A DNA stretch of 64,000 nucleotides from Glaciecola sp. (GCA_029246415.1 JAQWNF010000023.1:186001-250000), one strand, 5' to 3'; positions 44,464-52,854 are shown, numbered from the stretch's first letter. Program-made: numbers and translations. Notes: generated by a model from the sequence alone, not told the origin.

Positions 44464-44949
44464 TTACACAATGTCCGTTATACGATAATGTTTGCTATGA
44501 GTCCCCTGCCCGATATGGCACTCATCATATACTTCTTTACCTAATAACTGCTGACCTAAAGGCGAGCGAGCGCTAATGACCATGATGTTACGATGCTCAA
44601 ATTCAAACGTCATACCGCCGGAGACAGGGGCTAAGAAAACCCACATCGACGCATCATGTTGGTCGCAAAGTCCCACTAACGCACCGATAGCAATGATATC
44701 GTCAGCAATAAAATCTTTGACTGGAATATGTTTCATCGCATCCAATTCGACTAGATATTCTGCTGCACGGTTTGCTTGACCTTGCGCTAAATAACCAGAT
44801 TCTAGGCCTAGCGTATCATATTTATTTTCAGGGATATTTTGTTTATCCGTTGCCATGTCATGGGCATGTTTAGCCGCATTCACTGCGGTAGTGTGAACTT
44901 GTTCTAAATTCGCTATAACGTGTTTGATTAATTGGGCTTTGTAGGACAT
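44464..44949 (-). CDS. GreA/GreB C-terminal-domain-like protein
   Basis: A 161-residue protein. Residues 1-75 are helical (HVIANLEQVHTTAVNAAKHA) but shorter and different from the GreA coiled coil. From about 85 it has an FKBP-like Gre C-domain with MVISARSPLGQQLLGKEVYDE. Such proteins may bind RNA polymerase, but lack the acidic coiled-coil tip needed for transcript cleavage. It forms an operon with a 61-residue Cys-rich protein. Function in the cell is not known. Confidence 0.72.
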   Translation of the reverse strand: MSYKAQLIKHVIANLEQVHTTAVNAAKHAHDMATDKQNIPENKYDTLGLESGYLAQGQANRAAEYLVELDAMKHIPVKDFIADDIIAIGALVGLCDQHDASMWVFLAPVSGGMTFEFEHRNIMVISARSPLGQQLLGKEVYDECHIGQGTHSKHYRITDIV

Positions 44950-45038
44950 AGTGCGATTGCATTTTGTGCTTTTTATTGGATATAAGTTAATGATATCCTA
45001 TTAAAAATTAAGCATAAAGTTTTAAATAAGGGATTTTT

Positions 45039-47414
45039 TTGAACAACTTTTTCGATAAGTTAATCTCTTTGTTTAGGTCAAAAGAACAAATTGCTCGTCT
45101 TCAGAGCAATGCTTACATACTTAATAAACAAGCCCAGTATAAAACTGATTTTGAAAATATAGAATCCTACCCTTTAACCGAAGAGCAGCAAAAAGCCATT
45201 ATTTGGGAAAAAGACCATGTGTTACTTATTGCTTCTGCTGGTTCGGGAAAATCATCTACCATAATTGCAAAGCTATATTTTCTTCTAAAAGAAGGCATTT
45301 CACCTGAACATATCTTTTGTTTTGCATACAATACTGATGCAGCATTGGAGTTAAACTCACGCATTAACAGTTTGTATCAAAGATTTCATTTATCTGGAGA
45401 GCATATCCCAGCGAACACCTTTCATGCGTACAGCATGCAAGTGATTGCTACAGTAACCGAGATAAAACCATGTATTTCGAAGTTAGCTAGTTCAAAAAAA
45501 GCATTGTATGATTTTTTCCATCAGACCACTCAAAATCTTAGACAAACCGACACCCAATTTGCCCAAGACTTTAATCAATTCATATTACTCCATGAAGCAA
45601 ATACCGCACCACTTGATGGTTTTACCTCACAGAGAGAATACGATGGTTATATGCGCCATCTAAACGCCACAAAAGTTTACTCGAAGCAAACGCACAAACA
45701 AGAATGGCGCCTACAAACCCTAAATGGTTTACAAGTAGCATCAATAGAAGAACGAATGCTTGTGAATTGGCTAGTTATTAATGGTGTCGTCTTTGAGTAT
45801 GAAAAAAAATATTCTGCAGAGACAGCAACAAAAGAAAAAAGACAATATTATCCCGATTTTTATTACCCTGAACAAGATGTGTGGCATGAACATTTTGCTA
45901 TTAATCAAAATGGACAAGCACCTGATATTTTTGCAACAGGTGCACAAGACTATGAAAAAGGGGTAAAGTGGAAACGCGAGTTACATCAAAACAACCAAAC
46001 TCAGTTTTTTGAAACTACCTCGTATCATTTCAAATCAGGCAAGGTGTTTGAAATATTAACTGAGCAATTATCATCTTTTAACATACCTTTAAACCCGCTT
46101 CCTCAAGAAAAAATTGATGCATTAGTTACAAAATCTTTTAATCCAAATAAAGATTTAGATGTATTTATGCAATGTTTACAACACTGCAAGACAAATAATA
46201 TATCGCTTTATACATTGGAACAATCTATCCAACAGTCCAAAAATGAAAGAGCTAATGTTTTTTTTAGACTTTTCAAACCTTTGTACCGCGCCTATGAAGC
46301 TAGGTTAAACCAGGAGCAATGCATTGATTTTGATGATTTGTTACATAGAGCTGCAGAGTATATTGAAAACGAGCAATACCCTGTCTCTCTAAAATATATA
46401 CTGGTAGATGAAGCTCAAGATATGTCGTCAGCACGCGCTAGATTAGTCAAAGCCATAGTTGATAAAGCATCATGCCAAGTATTTGCTGTTGGGGATGATT
46501 GGCAATCTATTTATCGTTTTAGTGGTGCTGATATAGCAATCATGACCAATTTTAAAGAGTATTTTGGGCCTTTTGAGCAGTTGGTGTTGACCAACACATT
46601 TAGATCTAACCAAAATATTGCTGATGTTGCATCTGACTTTATACAAAAAAATCCTAAGCAGCTGAGTAAGGCTGTAAAAGCTCAAATTCAAAGTATCAAA
46701 CAATCGGTGTTATTAGCGGATTACAACGTACATAACGAAACCGAAAAATTACATCAATTTTTAACCGGATGTAATAATCAGGCAAAACAATCAGGTAACA
46801 AACGCGTTGTATTTTTATTGTCTAGGTATAACCATCAAAGACCACAGTACCTGAAGGAAATGTCAACAAGGTACACACACATAACAATCAACTGGGCAAC
46901 GATTCATAGCTCAAAAGGCTTAGAGGCAGATTATGTTGTTTTACTGCATGTAAACTCTGGCCCCTATGGCTTTCCACAATCAAATACAGATGATCCTATC
47001 TTAAAATACGTTATGCCCATTTCTGAAACGTATCCCAATGCCGAGGAGCGAAGGTTAATGTATGTGGCGTTAACTAGAGCAAAACGCGCAGTACTGCTGA
47101 TTTATAAAGACGACTCTCCAAGTGAATTCATTATAGAACTCGCTCAACACCCTAAAGTGTTTGGCTTTAAAACATCACTAGTTGGATTGGAAAGAACATA
47201 TTGCCCTCGATGTGTCACCGGACAGTTAACAGAGAAGAAAGGCCCGTATGGTGTATTTACTAGTTGCTCTCACTACCCTGCCTGTGACTATACCAAGGCA
47301 CTAAGCTGTCCTGATTGTGGTGAAGGAAAAATAGTAAAAAAGAAAACTAAAAAAGGCACATATTTTTATTCGTGTAACCAATATCCACGCTGCAGCTATA
47401 CCTACAAAGGCTGA
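45039..47414 (+). CDS. UvrD/HelD-type superfamily 1 helicase with nuclease-like insert and zinc fingers
   Basis: A 791-residue protein. Walker A is ASAGSGKSST (K71), Walker B YILVDEAQDM, motif III GDDWQSIYRFSG and motif VI VALTRAKRA. Between 1A and 2A domains (about 235-320) there is a PD-(D/E)XK-like insert: EERMLVNWLV, YYPDFYYPE, WHEHF. The C-terminus has two topoisomerase-type zinc fingers (CPRC...CDYTKA and CPDC...CSYTYKG). The start is TTG at 45039 with AAGGGA 7 bases upstream; no in-frame ATG lies near. Helicase IV of E. coli is the closest named relative; a DNA repair or defence role is possible. Confidence 0.85.
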   Translation: MNNFFDKLISLFRSKEQIARLQSNAYILNKQAQYKTDFENIESYPLTEEQQKAIIWEKDHVLLIASAGSGKSSTIIAKLYFLLKEGISPEHIFCFAYNTDAALELNSRINSLYQRFHLSGEHIPANTFHAYSMQVIATVTEIKPCISKLASSKKALYDFFHQTTQNLRQTDTQFAQDFNQFILLHEANTAPLDGFTSQREYDGYMRHLNATKVYSKQTHKQEWRLQTLNGLQVASIEERMLVNWLVINGVVFEYEKKYSAETATKEKRQYYPDFYYPEQDVWHEHFAINQNGQAPDIFATGAQDYEKGVKWKRELHQNNQTQFFETTSYHFKSGKVFEILTEQLSSFNIPLNPLPQEKIDALVTKSFNPNKDLDVFMQCLQHCKTNNISLYTLEQSIQQSKNERANVFFRLFKPLYRAYEARLNQEQCIDFDDLLHRAAEYIENEQYPVSLKYILVDEAQDMSSARARLVKAIVDKASCQVFAVGDDWQSIYRFSGADIAIMTNFKEYFGPFEQLVLTNTFRSNQNIADVASDFIQKNPKQLSKAVKAQIQSIKQSVLLADYNVHNETEKLHQFLTGCNNQAKQSGNKRVVFLLSRYNHQRPQYLKEMSTRYTHITINWATIHSSKGLEADYVVLLHVNSGPYGFPQSNTDDPILKYVMPISETYPNAEERRLMYVALTRAKRAVLLIYKDDSPSEFIIELAQHPKVFGFKTSLVGLERTYCPRCVTGQLTEKKGPYGVFTSCSHYPACDYTKALSCPDCGEGKIVKKKTKKGTYFYSCNQYPRCSYTYKG

Positions 47415-47833
47415 GTTTCATGATTACGGAAATCGTTTTGAGTATCAAACTCCAACTTAATATCGGTAAACAACAAGACAGACCACAGGACTCCACTTAT
47501 AAAAATATCAATGTCATTAACAAATGAGTCAATCGAGGTATATGTCCATGGGCCATCCATAAAAGTCAAAACCATAGTAATGGGAATTAACATTAAATAG
47601 CCAGTTCTAGCACAGCTTTTATAAAATAATAAACCTACATTACAGGCAAGGCATAACAAGACCACAATTAAATGTACTGAATCAACAGCGGTTAATGGTT
47701 GTTGCAGTTGCAAACTAAGCTGCTGAAGCAAGATCGAGTTCAGTTCGGTTGGTGCCACGAAAGCTGAAGCTAAGGCAATGAGTATCCAGAGCAAGCTAAT
47801 CCATACTAACACATTGAAATTATTTCTATTCAT
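47402..47833 (-). CDS. Hypothetical membrane protein
   Basis: A 143-residue protein with four predicted membrane helices and no motif I recognise. It ends 13 bp inside the 3' end of the helicase gene on the other strand. The order (helicase, small membrane protein, toxin-antitoxin) is accessory in character. Confidence 0.55.
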   Translation of the reverse strand: MNRNNFNVLVWISLLWILIALASAFVAPTELNSILLQQLSLQLQQPLTAVDSVHLIVVLLCLACNVGLLFYKSCARTGYLMLIPITMVLTFMDGPWTYTSIDSFVNDIDIFISGVLWSVLLFTDIKLEFDTQNDFRNHETQPL

Positions 47834-47909
47834 GGGTAATCCTGTGAACGCTAACCAATAGCCATTTTGGCGAGAAAATTCTTATTGTCGGGTTTACGTG
47901 AAAGCTTTT

Positions 47910-48227
47910 TCAGATCCCAGCAATTGCAAAGTCTATTGCATCAATAATATAGTGCCTTTGTAGCTCTATTGTTCCTAATGGCTGTTTTAAAAGGTGTTTA
48001 GGCATCGATGTTAGTTGTGGTGTGATTAGTAAATATTGTTCGCCGTTATACTCAATAAAAGGAGTCAAACGTTTCATTGCTTGATTAGACGTGATTGTCC
48101 TATTACCTAATGGTATAACTAGTCTCGATTCCAAGTCATTGATTATAGAATGTTGAATATCGACGATATAAGGGAAGGCTTCTCTTGTCTTAAGAGATGG
48201 ATTTTTGTAAATTTCGAATTGAGCCAT
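47910..48227 (-). CDS. ccdB: CcdB-type toxin (gyrase inhibitor)
   Basis: A 105-residue protein with the CcdB pattern: QFEIYKNPS at the start, YIVDIQHSIINDLESRLVIPL in the middle, TPQLTSMPKHLL, and the C-terminal IDAIDFAIAGI. The terminal GI and the preceding Trp/Phe region are needed for gyrase poisoning in the F-plasmid toxin; here F replaces W in the -DFAIAGI end. The ATG overlaps the ccdA stop (TAATG). It poisons DNA gyrase when free. Confidence 0.92.
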   Translation of the reverse strand: MAQFEIYKNPSLKTREAFPYIVDIQHSIINDLESRLVIPLGNRTITSNQAMKRLTPFIEYNGEQYLLITPQLTSMPKHLLKQPLGTIELQRHYIIDAIDFAIAGI

Positions 48228-48472
48228 TAAAAATCTCTATATTCATCACTGAAGCAACCATTTTCTTCAATAAACTGGTTATATGCCGCCATGGCGTTTT
48301 TGTTTTCAGCTTTCCATTTTTCACTTTCAATAGCTTTTAATTTTTCATTTAGCGCCTGTTCGAGCGTCGCAGAAAGGTTAACTTTTAAGATTTTTGAGCG
48401 CTTGAGCAGGTCACTATTGACCGATAAATTAGTGGATTTTTTGGGGGCATTAATATCGTAATGATGGCTCAT
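48227..48472 (-). CDS. ccdA: CcdA-type antitoxin
   Basis: An 81-residue protein with an N-terminal ribbon-helix-helix (KKSTNLSVNSDLLKRSKILK, NLSATLEQALNEKL) for DNA binding and a flexible C-terminus (YNQFIEENGCFSDEYRDF) that wraps CcdB. The start at 48472 has AAGGAG upstream; longer frames run into the operator. It is first in the operon, as usual. The pair probably represses itself through the palindromes at 48501-48520. Confidence 0.92.
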   Translation of the reverse strand: MSHHYDINAPKKSTNLSVNSDLLKRSKILKVNLSATLEQALNEKLKAIESEKWKAENKNAMAAYNQFIEENGCFSDEYRDF

Positions 48473-48500
48473 AAATGACTCCTTTACATAAAACATCATA

Positions 48501-48520
48501 ATGCGCATTTCCATGCGCAT
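48501..48520. promoter_or_regulatory. Double-palindrome operator of ccdAB
   Basis: Two exact copies of the palindrome ATGCGCAT (48501-48508 and 48513-48520) are separated by four bases, 28 bases before the ccdA start. Paired palindromes are typical for ribbon-helix-helix autoregulation. From here to 48779 I see no gene. Confidence 0.65.
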
Positions 48521-48779
48521 AGTCAAGTATTAAACTATGACTTACAGCCAATTTGAATGTAATTACTCGCCCAATAAAGCTGGTTCTAATAAAAAAGGCT
48601 CTAGGTCGCGTAAAATAAAATATGGTCGGATTTGCCATTAATAGGAATTAAAGGTTTGGGAACTGCTTGTCTGAAGTAGTAAATACCAGAAGATTTACTT
48701 TTTATTGGTGATGTCATTATACTCATTTGTACCAACCGTTTGTACCAGTTGGCAATTACGCTAATTCTCTACAGCCCAG

Positions 48780-48808
48780 AAAAAACAAAGCCTCGCGTAA
48801 TGCGAGGC
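48780..48808 (-). terminator. Terminator below the distal tRNA-Ser fragment
   Basis: GCCTCGC (48790-48796) pairs with GCGAGGC (48802-48808); on the minus strand it is followed by TTTGTTTTTT. It lies just past the 3' end of the tRNA-Ser fragment at 48821 and is probably the original terminator of the tRNA gene. Confidence 0.75.
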
Positions 48809-48820
48809 CTTGATAACATT

Positions 48821-48892
48821 TGGCGGAGAGAGAGATTCGAACCCTCGTTAGGTTTAACCCTAAACACACTTTCCAGGCGTGCGCCTTCAGCC
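48821..48892 (-). repeat. tRNA-Ser(GGA) 3' fragment (distal attachment-site-like copy)
   Basis: These 72 bases copy the 3' part of the intact tRNA-Ser at 52895-52984, from the CCA end through the T arm, variable arm and anticodon arm, with a 2-base deletion in the acceptor region. Identity stops at about the D arm. The first part of the gene is missing, so no working tRNA can form. This is what integration of an element at the 3' end of a tRNA gene leaves at the far end. Confidence 0.8.
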
Positions 48893-49278
48893 CTTATGGA
48901 AGCTACGACGACCACCTCATACAATCAAGAATCTAAGACTCCGTGTGATCTAAAATATAACACAATCTACTCATAAATCTACTCATAGAGGTGATATTTG
49001 TTACAAAGTAGAAGAGCTATTCTTGCCTAAGTTATTCCTTCTTGCTGACAACTTGTAACCACTCCCCTACATATGTAGAGGCAAATGAGTAAACTGATAT
49101 TATATACAGTACCTCTCTACTAGCTCTTATTTCAGCAACCAATACTAAGATGGCGAGTTAGCATAATTTGTAATTGTGTGAAATTGATATCAAGCAAATG
49201 AAATACTTTGAACGTAAAGACTTGTTCAGCATTGTGGAATGAGATTTTTCTATAGTTACTTGTGTGGGGATTAAAAGC
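48893..49278. other. Gene-free stretch beside the tRNA-Ser fragment
   Basis: No gene is seen here. It contains the 12-bp tandem repeat at 48964-48987 and a perfect 12-bp palindrome CTACATATGTAG (49067-49078). It is AT-rich and lies between the tRNA fragment and the end of the lysE-type gene. Confidence 0.5.
48964..48987. repeat. Perfect 12-bp tandem direct repeat
   Basis: AATCTACTCATA occurs twice head to tail, about 70 bases inside the island from the tRNA-Ser fragment. Short direct repeats in this position are often arm-type sites for a tyrosine recombinase, but no integrase gene is visible. Confidence 0.7.
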
Positions 49279-49824
49279 TTAATAAATCATAGTAATAATC
49301 ATGGTAAATGCCAAAGTAACATAAATTATTCTTGTTCTAATTGGGCTTGCAGATAAGTATTGGCGCATCCAGGAACCAGCAAATATCCAAACCCCACAAA
49401 CTGCATTAGTAGCTGTGAAAATGACAGCTGCCGTTACAGTATCTAGTCCATATGATGTTGTACCTGCAAATGCCATCATAAGAGCTTTTGGGTTGACCCA
49501 CTGAAATATAGCAGCTCTAAAGAACCCCCATGGCTGACCACCTGCATTTCCATCCAAGATTTGCGTAGATGCAGTTGCAATATTAATAGCAATGTAACAT
49601 AGAAGAACCATTGCAAAATATTCAAGTAAAACTAAAAATTCCGCTGAAACAAAAGGAATAATCGAACCAACACCCAAATACATAACACCAAACCCAATAT
49701 TTATACCTAGAAGATGCGGTAATGACCGTTTAACACCAAATCGAATTCCAGAAGCCATAAGCATTGAGTTATTAGGTCCAGGCGTAATGGATGTTATAAA
49801 GGCAAATAAAAAGAAACTTATCAT
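49279..49824 (-). CDS. LysE/RhtB-family amino acid exporter
   Basis: A 181-residue membrane protein with the family start FAFITSITPGPNNSMLMASG, then GINIGFGVMYLGVG and FFRAAIFQWVNPKALMMAF. It should export an amino acid or a derivative. It is slightly shorter than the typical 200 residues. The divergent Lrp-family gene is its probable regulator, with an inverted repeat between them. Confidence 0.88.
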   Translation of the reverse strand: MISFFLFAFITSITPGPNNSMLMASGIRFGVKRSLPHLLGINIGFGVMYLGVGSIIPFVSAEFLVLLEYFAMVLLCYIAINIATASTQILDGNAGGQPWGFFRAAIFQWVNPKALMMAFAGTTSYGLDTVTAAVIFTATNAVCGVWIFAGSWMRQYLSASPIRTRIIYVTLAFTMIITMIY

Positions 49825-49857
49825 AATAAACTACCTATTAAATCTATATAAATAAAT

Positions 49858-49909
49858 TGCCCTAAATCAATCCACTTTATTTTCTTTAGCGATATTTCGA
49901 TTAAGGGCA
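49858..49909. promoter_or_regulatory. Inverted repeat between lysE-type and Lrp-type genes
   Basis: TGCCCTAAATC (49858-49868) and GATTAAGGGCA (49899-49909) are inverted repeats with one mismatch, 41 bases centre to centre, close to four helical turns. This fits side-by-side binding by an Lrp/AsnC octamer controlling both divergent genes. Confidence 0.5.
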
Positions 49910-49998
49910 CGCATTGATTAATCACAGCTGATATTATATTCTGTATTATCAGGTGTTTTATTGTTTTTATTGATAAAAAAAAGAGAATTTAACAATTT

Positions 49999-50454
49999 AT
50001 GATTACTTTAGACAAGTTTGACAACATAATATTGCATACACTATCTAACGAAGGGCGCATTAGTAACTCTAAGTTAGCAGAAAAAGTTGGTCTTTCACCA
50101 TCAGCATGCCTGAGAAGAGTTAAAGAGTTAGAAAATTCTAAAATTATCAAAGGCTACCGAGCGATTCTTAATCGAGAAGCACTGGACCGAAACTTCTTAG
50201 CCTATGTTACTGTAGGTTTATCAAATCATGGAATTAAGTCCCACAAAGAATTTGAGAAAGAAATTTTAAACGCTTCAGAAGTTACTGAATGCCATAACTT
50301 AGCTGGCGCATTTGAGTATTTATTACGTGTTGAAGTAAAAAATACATCTGATTATAAAAAATTTCATGCGGAAGTACTTGGTTCATTACCACAAGTTAAC
50401 TCGATTACCACATATCTTGTTATGGATTCACCAAAGGATGAAAGAGGATACTAG
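49999..50454 (+). CDS. Lrp/AsnC-family transcriptional regulator
   Basis: A 151-residue regulator. The N-terminal HTH has LDKFDNIILHTLSNEGRISN and KLAEKVGLSPSACLRRVKEL. The C-terminal RAM domain has YVTVGLSNHG, VTECHNLAGAFEYLLRVEV and TTYLVMD. The size is usual for Lrp. It is divergent from the LysE exporter and likely senses the exported amino acid. Confidence 0.92.
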   Translation: MITLDKFDNIILHTLSNEGRISNSKLAEKVGLSPSACLRRVKELENSKIIKGYRAILNREALDRNFLAYVTVGLSNHGIKSHKEFEKEILNASEVTECHNLAGAFEYLLRVEVKNTSDYKKFHAEVLGSLPQVNSITTYLVMDSPKDERGY

Positions 50455-50520
50455 CGCAGTGTCACTAACAATGTAAAAATGACCCACCAACGATAATCTA
50501 AACACTGAGCCCCGAAGTGA

Positions 50521-50691
50521 TTAGCAGAACATGACCCCGAACCACTCGTCAGGCTCTCCTGCTAGCTGAATGGTCAGGTAATCTTTAACCTGCTCTGAGG
50601 ATGTCATTACATCATTGGTATTAAGGGTCTGCTGTATTGCTGCTAATGCCACCTCAATGGCTGTTTGCTCGCATTCTGAATAGGTAGTCAT
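50521..50691 (-). pseudogene. Truncated radC-like (JAB/MPN) gene remnant
   Basis: A 56-codon frame with an AGAGGA ribosome site encodes an N-terminal segment like that of RadC/JAB proteins: AIEVALAAIQQTL, SSEQVKDYLTIQLAGE, and WFGVMF where the full proteins continue with a strand such as FxVLFLDNQH. It stops just there, so the catalytic JAB domain is absent. radC-like genes are common cargo of integrative elements. Identification is from memory of the family pattern; the match is short. Confidence 0.6.
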
Positions 50692-50807
50692 GGGTTTGTA
50701 TTCCTCTTGGTTAATATGCCCACACCATAACAGCTACGCTTTTATAAACTCCATTTGATACAACCTATAAACAACAAGCTACCCCGGGGGTGAGTCCAGC
50801 GATAGCG

Positions 50808-50977
50808 AGGACTACTGTAAGTAATGCCCTGATAATAAATGCAGCTGTTTTGTAATATGACGAGTTGCAGTGTAATACAATTAGTTGCTGGGAAAGTGTT
50901 TAGGTAGTGTACTTGACGTACACATGATATCGGAAGAAGGAAAAATATTTGACGGCTTTTCTGACGATCTTTAAACT
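50808..50977. repeat. Long direct repeat, copy 1
   Basis: About 170 bases align with 52676-52845 at high but imperfect identity; shared stretches include GGACTACTGTAAGTAA, AATGCAGCTGTTTT, TGGGAAAGTGTTTAGGTAGT and ACGGCTTTTCTGACG. In both copies tRNA-Ser sequence lies shortly downstream on the plus-strand side (51023 and 52895). The DUF3422 gene lies between the copies. Confidence 0.75.
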
Positions 50978-51022
50978 AATTGATAAAAATCCTCTAAAAA
51001 ACAGTGACTTATCCATAAAATT

Positions 51023-51054
51023 TAGCAGAGAGAAAGGGATTCGAACCCTCGTTA
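51023..51054 (-). repeat. tRNA-Ser 3' fragment, degenerate short copy
   Basis: About 32 bases match the acceptor 3' strand and T arm of the tRNA-Ser (GGGATTCGAACCCTCGTTA on the plus strand). The rest of the tRNA is missing. It follows direct repeat copy 1 as the intact tRNA follows copy 2. The remaining bases to 51227 hold no gene. Confidence 0.65.
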
Positions 51055-51227
51055 TCAGTATCAGGTGCTACCACTATCATTGTTCACTAGGTCTCCAATA
51101 GAAACTAATGGATATGTAGCATCAATTACCCCGTCATTAAGTATAAACATATTCCCTACCAAAGCACGATGTATAATTAAATGAGTTACCTTTAGACTAA
51201 AATTTTGGCTATTAGTACATAATAATT

Positions 51228-52553
51228 ATGACTTCGACTCACATTGAATACGGTTTTGAATGGCATGAGCATCGGCATAACATTTATGCCGAATTACATT
51301 CTAGACCTTTTAAAATAATTTCTTCAGATGCCAATATATCTCATGTTGCACTATTAAATAATGAGAAAGAAAAACAACAACAACGACAACATCTATTATC
51401 CTTACTTAAACAGTTAGATATCGATGTAGAAAGAATCGAAGGCTCTTGTCAAGTTTATCAAGGTAAAGACTTTATTATTCGGTATGAAAACCATTTAGAG
51501 TTTTCCACGCTCACAATTACCGATACCGCGATTAACACCTCAGCATCTGAACCTTTCGATCAGACCGCATTGCACCGATTACCAGACTGTTGGTTTGCTG
51601 ATTTTCCTGGCAAAACGATTGCTGCATTTCACATGAAGGTTAACTTTAACAAAGTGACCTCATTCCCTAAACCACAGGAGCTAAAGCCTTCATTTGACCA
51701 TAAATTAATGGTTGGAAGCTTACCCCAAAATAGCGCAGCACAAGTATGGACAAGCTTTCATACTCACGATGATAACTTTGGAAGATTTTTAATTTTTAAC
51801 CACCATATGTCGAAAGGTCAAATGGGTAGAATGGTCCAACGCATTATCGAAATTGAAACATATCGACTAATGGCCATGTTAGGATTTATGGAAGCTCGCG
51901 CTTTGACGCCTAAACTTGCCTTAATGGATAATACTTTAGCTGACATTACTGACCAATTAGCAAATGGCTCAGCATCACATGATGACGATTTACTTAAAGC
52001 ACTTACTGATTTAGCTGCCAATATTGAGGCTATAAGAGCCAAAACAACATTTAGATTTAATGCTTCACTTGCCTATCATGGTGTCATGATAGACAGAATC
52101 AATGAATTAAAAGAAGATGAAGTCTCTGGTCACTTAACTATCAAAGAGTTTTTAACACGTCGGTTAACACCGGCAGTTAATTCTTGCAGCAACGCCCAAG
52201 AGCGACTTGAAAACTTATCTAAAAGAGTTAATCGTGCCTCAGATATGCTTAGAACTCGGGTGGAACTAAGTATTCAAAGTCAAAATCAGCAACTACTCAG
52301 CTCGCTTGAGCGTCGTTCACGTTTACAACTAGCCTTACAACATACGGTAGAAGGTTTATCCGTTGCGGCTATTAGTTATTATACAATTGGGCTCATTAAA
52401 TATTTAACGGATGCGATATACAATGCTGGTTTTACAATTAATAAATCGATGATCATGGGTATCACTGTTCCAGTGATAATTGGGGGTGTTTGGTTTATGA
52501 CAAAACGAGTTCATAAAAAAATCAGAACGTCGGCACATACCCGTAGTCTATAA
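51228..52553 (+). CDS. DUF3422-family protein
   Basis: A 441-residue protein with the family pattern: an N-terminal ELHSRPF motif, a middle block with HDDNFGRFLIFNHHMS, GRMVQRIIEIETYRLMAMLG and LTDLAANIEAIRAKTTFRF, an ERLENLSKRVNRASDMLRTR helical stretch, and two C-terminal membrane segments (VEGLSVAAISYYTIGLI, VPVIIGGVWFM). The function is unknown; the C-terminus resembles CorA-like or YloV-type membrane anchors only loosely. It lies alone between two tRNA-Ser fragments and between the long direct repeats, so it may have been inserted or carried there. Confidence 0.85.
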   Translation: MTSTHIEYGFEWHEHRHNIYAELHSRPFKIISSDANISHVALLNNEKEKQQQRQHLLSLLKQLDIDVERIEGSCQVYQGKDFIIRYENHLEFSTLTITDTAINTSASEPFDQTALHRLPDCWFADFPGKTIAAFHMKVNFNKVTSFPKPQELKPSFDHKLMVGSLPQNSAAQVWTSFHTHDDNFGRFLIFNHHMSKGQMGRMVQRIIEIETYRLMAMLGFMEARALTPKLALMDNTLADITDQLANGSASHDDDLLKALTDLAANIEAIRAKTTFRFNASLAYHGVMIDRINELKEDEVSGHLTIKEFLTRRLTPAVNSCSNAQERLENLSKRVNRASDMLRTRVELSIQSQNQQLLSSLERRSRLQLALQHTVEGLSVAAISYYTIGLIKYLTDAIYNAGFTINKSMIMGITVPVIIGGVWFMTKRVHKKIRTSAHTRSL

Positions 52554-52564
52554 CATACAATAAA

Positions 52565-52588
52565 AAAGCCTGGCTAAAATAGCACAGC
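52565..52588 (-). terminator. Terminator-like hairpin below tRNA-Ser fragment B
   Basis: AGC-C-TG-GCT and AGC-A-CA-GCT form a bulged stem; on the minus strand it is followed by six T (52566-52561 region). It matches the position of the terminators below the other tRNA-Ser copies. Confidence 0.5.
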
Positions 52589-52599
52589 TTTCATGAATT

Positions 52600-52678
52600 T
52601 GGCGGAGAGAGGGATTCGAACCCTCGTTAGGTTTAACCCTAAACACACTTTCCAGGCGTGTGTCCTGCGGGTGCTAGG
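52600..52678 (-). repeat. tRNA-Ser 3' fragment, copy B
   Basis: The CCA end, T arm, variable arm and GGA anticodon arm are kept (CCAGGCGTG on the plus strand), but the D-arm side reads GTGTCCTGCGGGTGCTA, as in the degenerate copy at 53001, and the 5' acceptor strand is missing. It joins directly onto direct repeat copy 2. Not a functional tRNA. Confidence 0.7.
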
Positions 52679-52845
52679 ACTACTGTAAGTAACACCCTGA
52701 GAACAAATGCAGCTGTTTTTTGATATGGCGAGTTGTTTTTGTAATAGAATTAGATGCTGGGAAAGTGTTTAGGTAGTGTACTTAACGAACAACTGATATT
52801 GGGAGAAGGGAAAACATTTGACGGCTTTTCTGACGGTCTTTAAAT
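52676..52845. repeat. Long direct repeat, copy 2
   Basis: This is the partner of 50808-50977. It lies between tRNA-Ser fragment B and the terminator of the intact tRNA-Ser. The pair probably arose by duplication of a tRNA-Ser-flanking segment. Confidence 0.75.
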
Positions 52846-52854
52846 TAAATATGT

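Noticed and set aside
48740-48976. A 78-codon plus-strand frame
   Set aside because: It runs antisense across the tRNA-Ser fragment and has no protein-like features.
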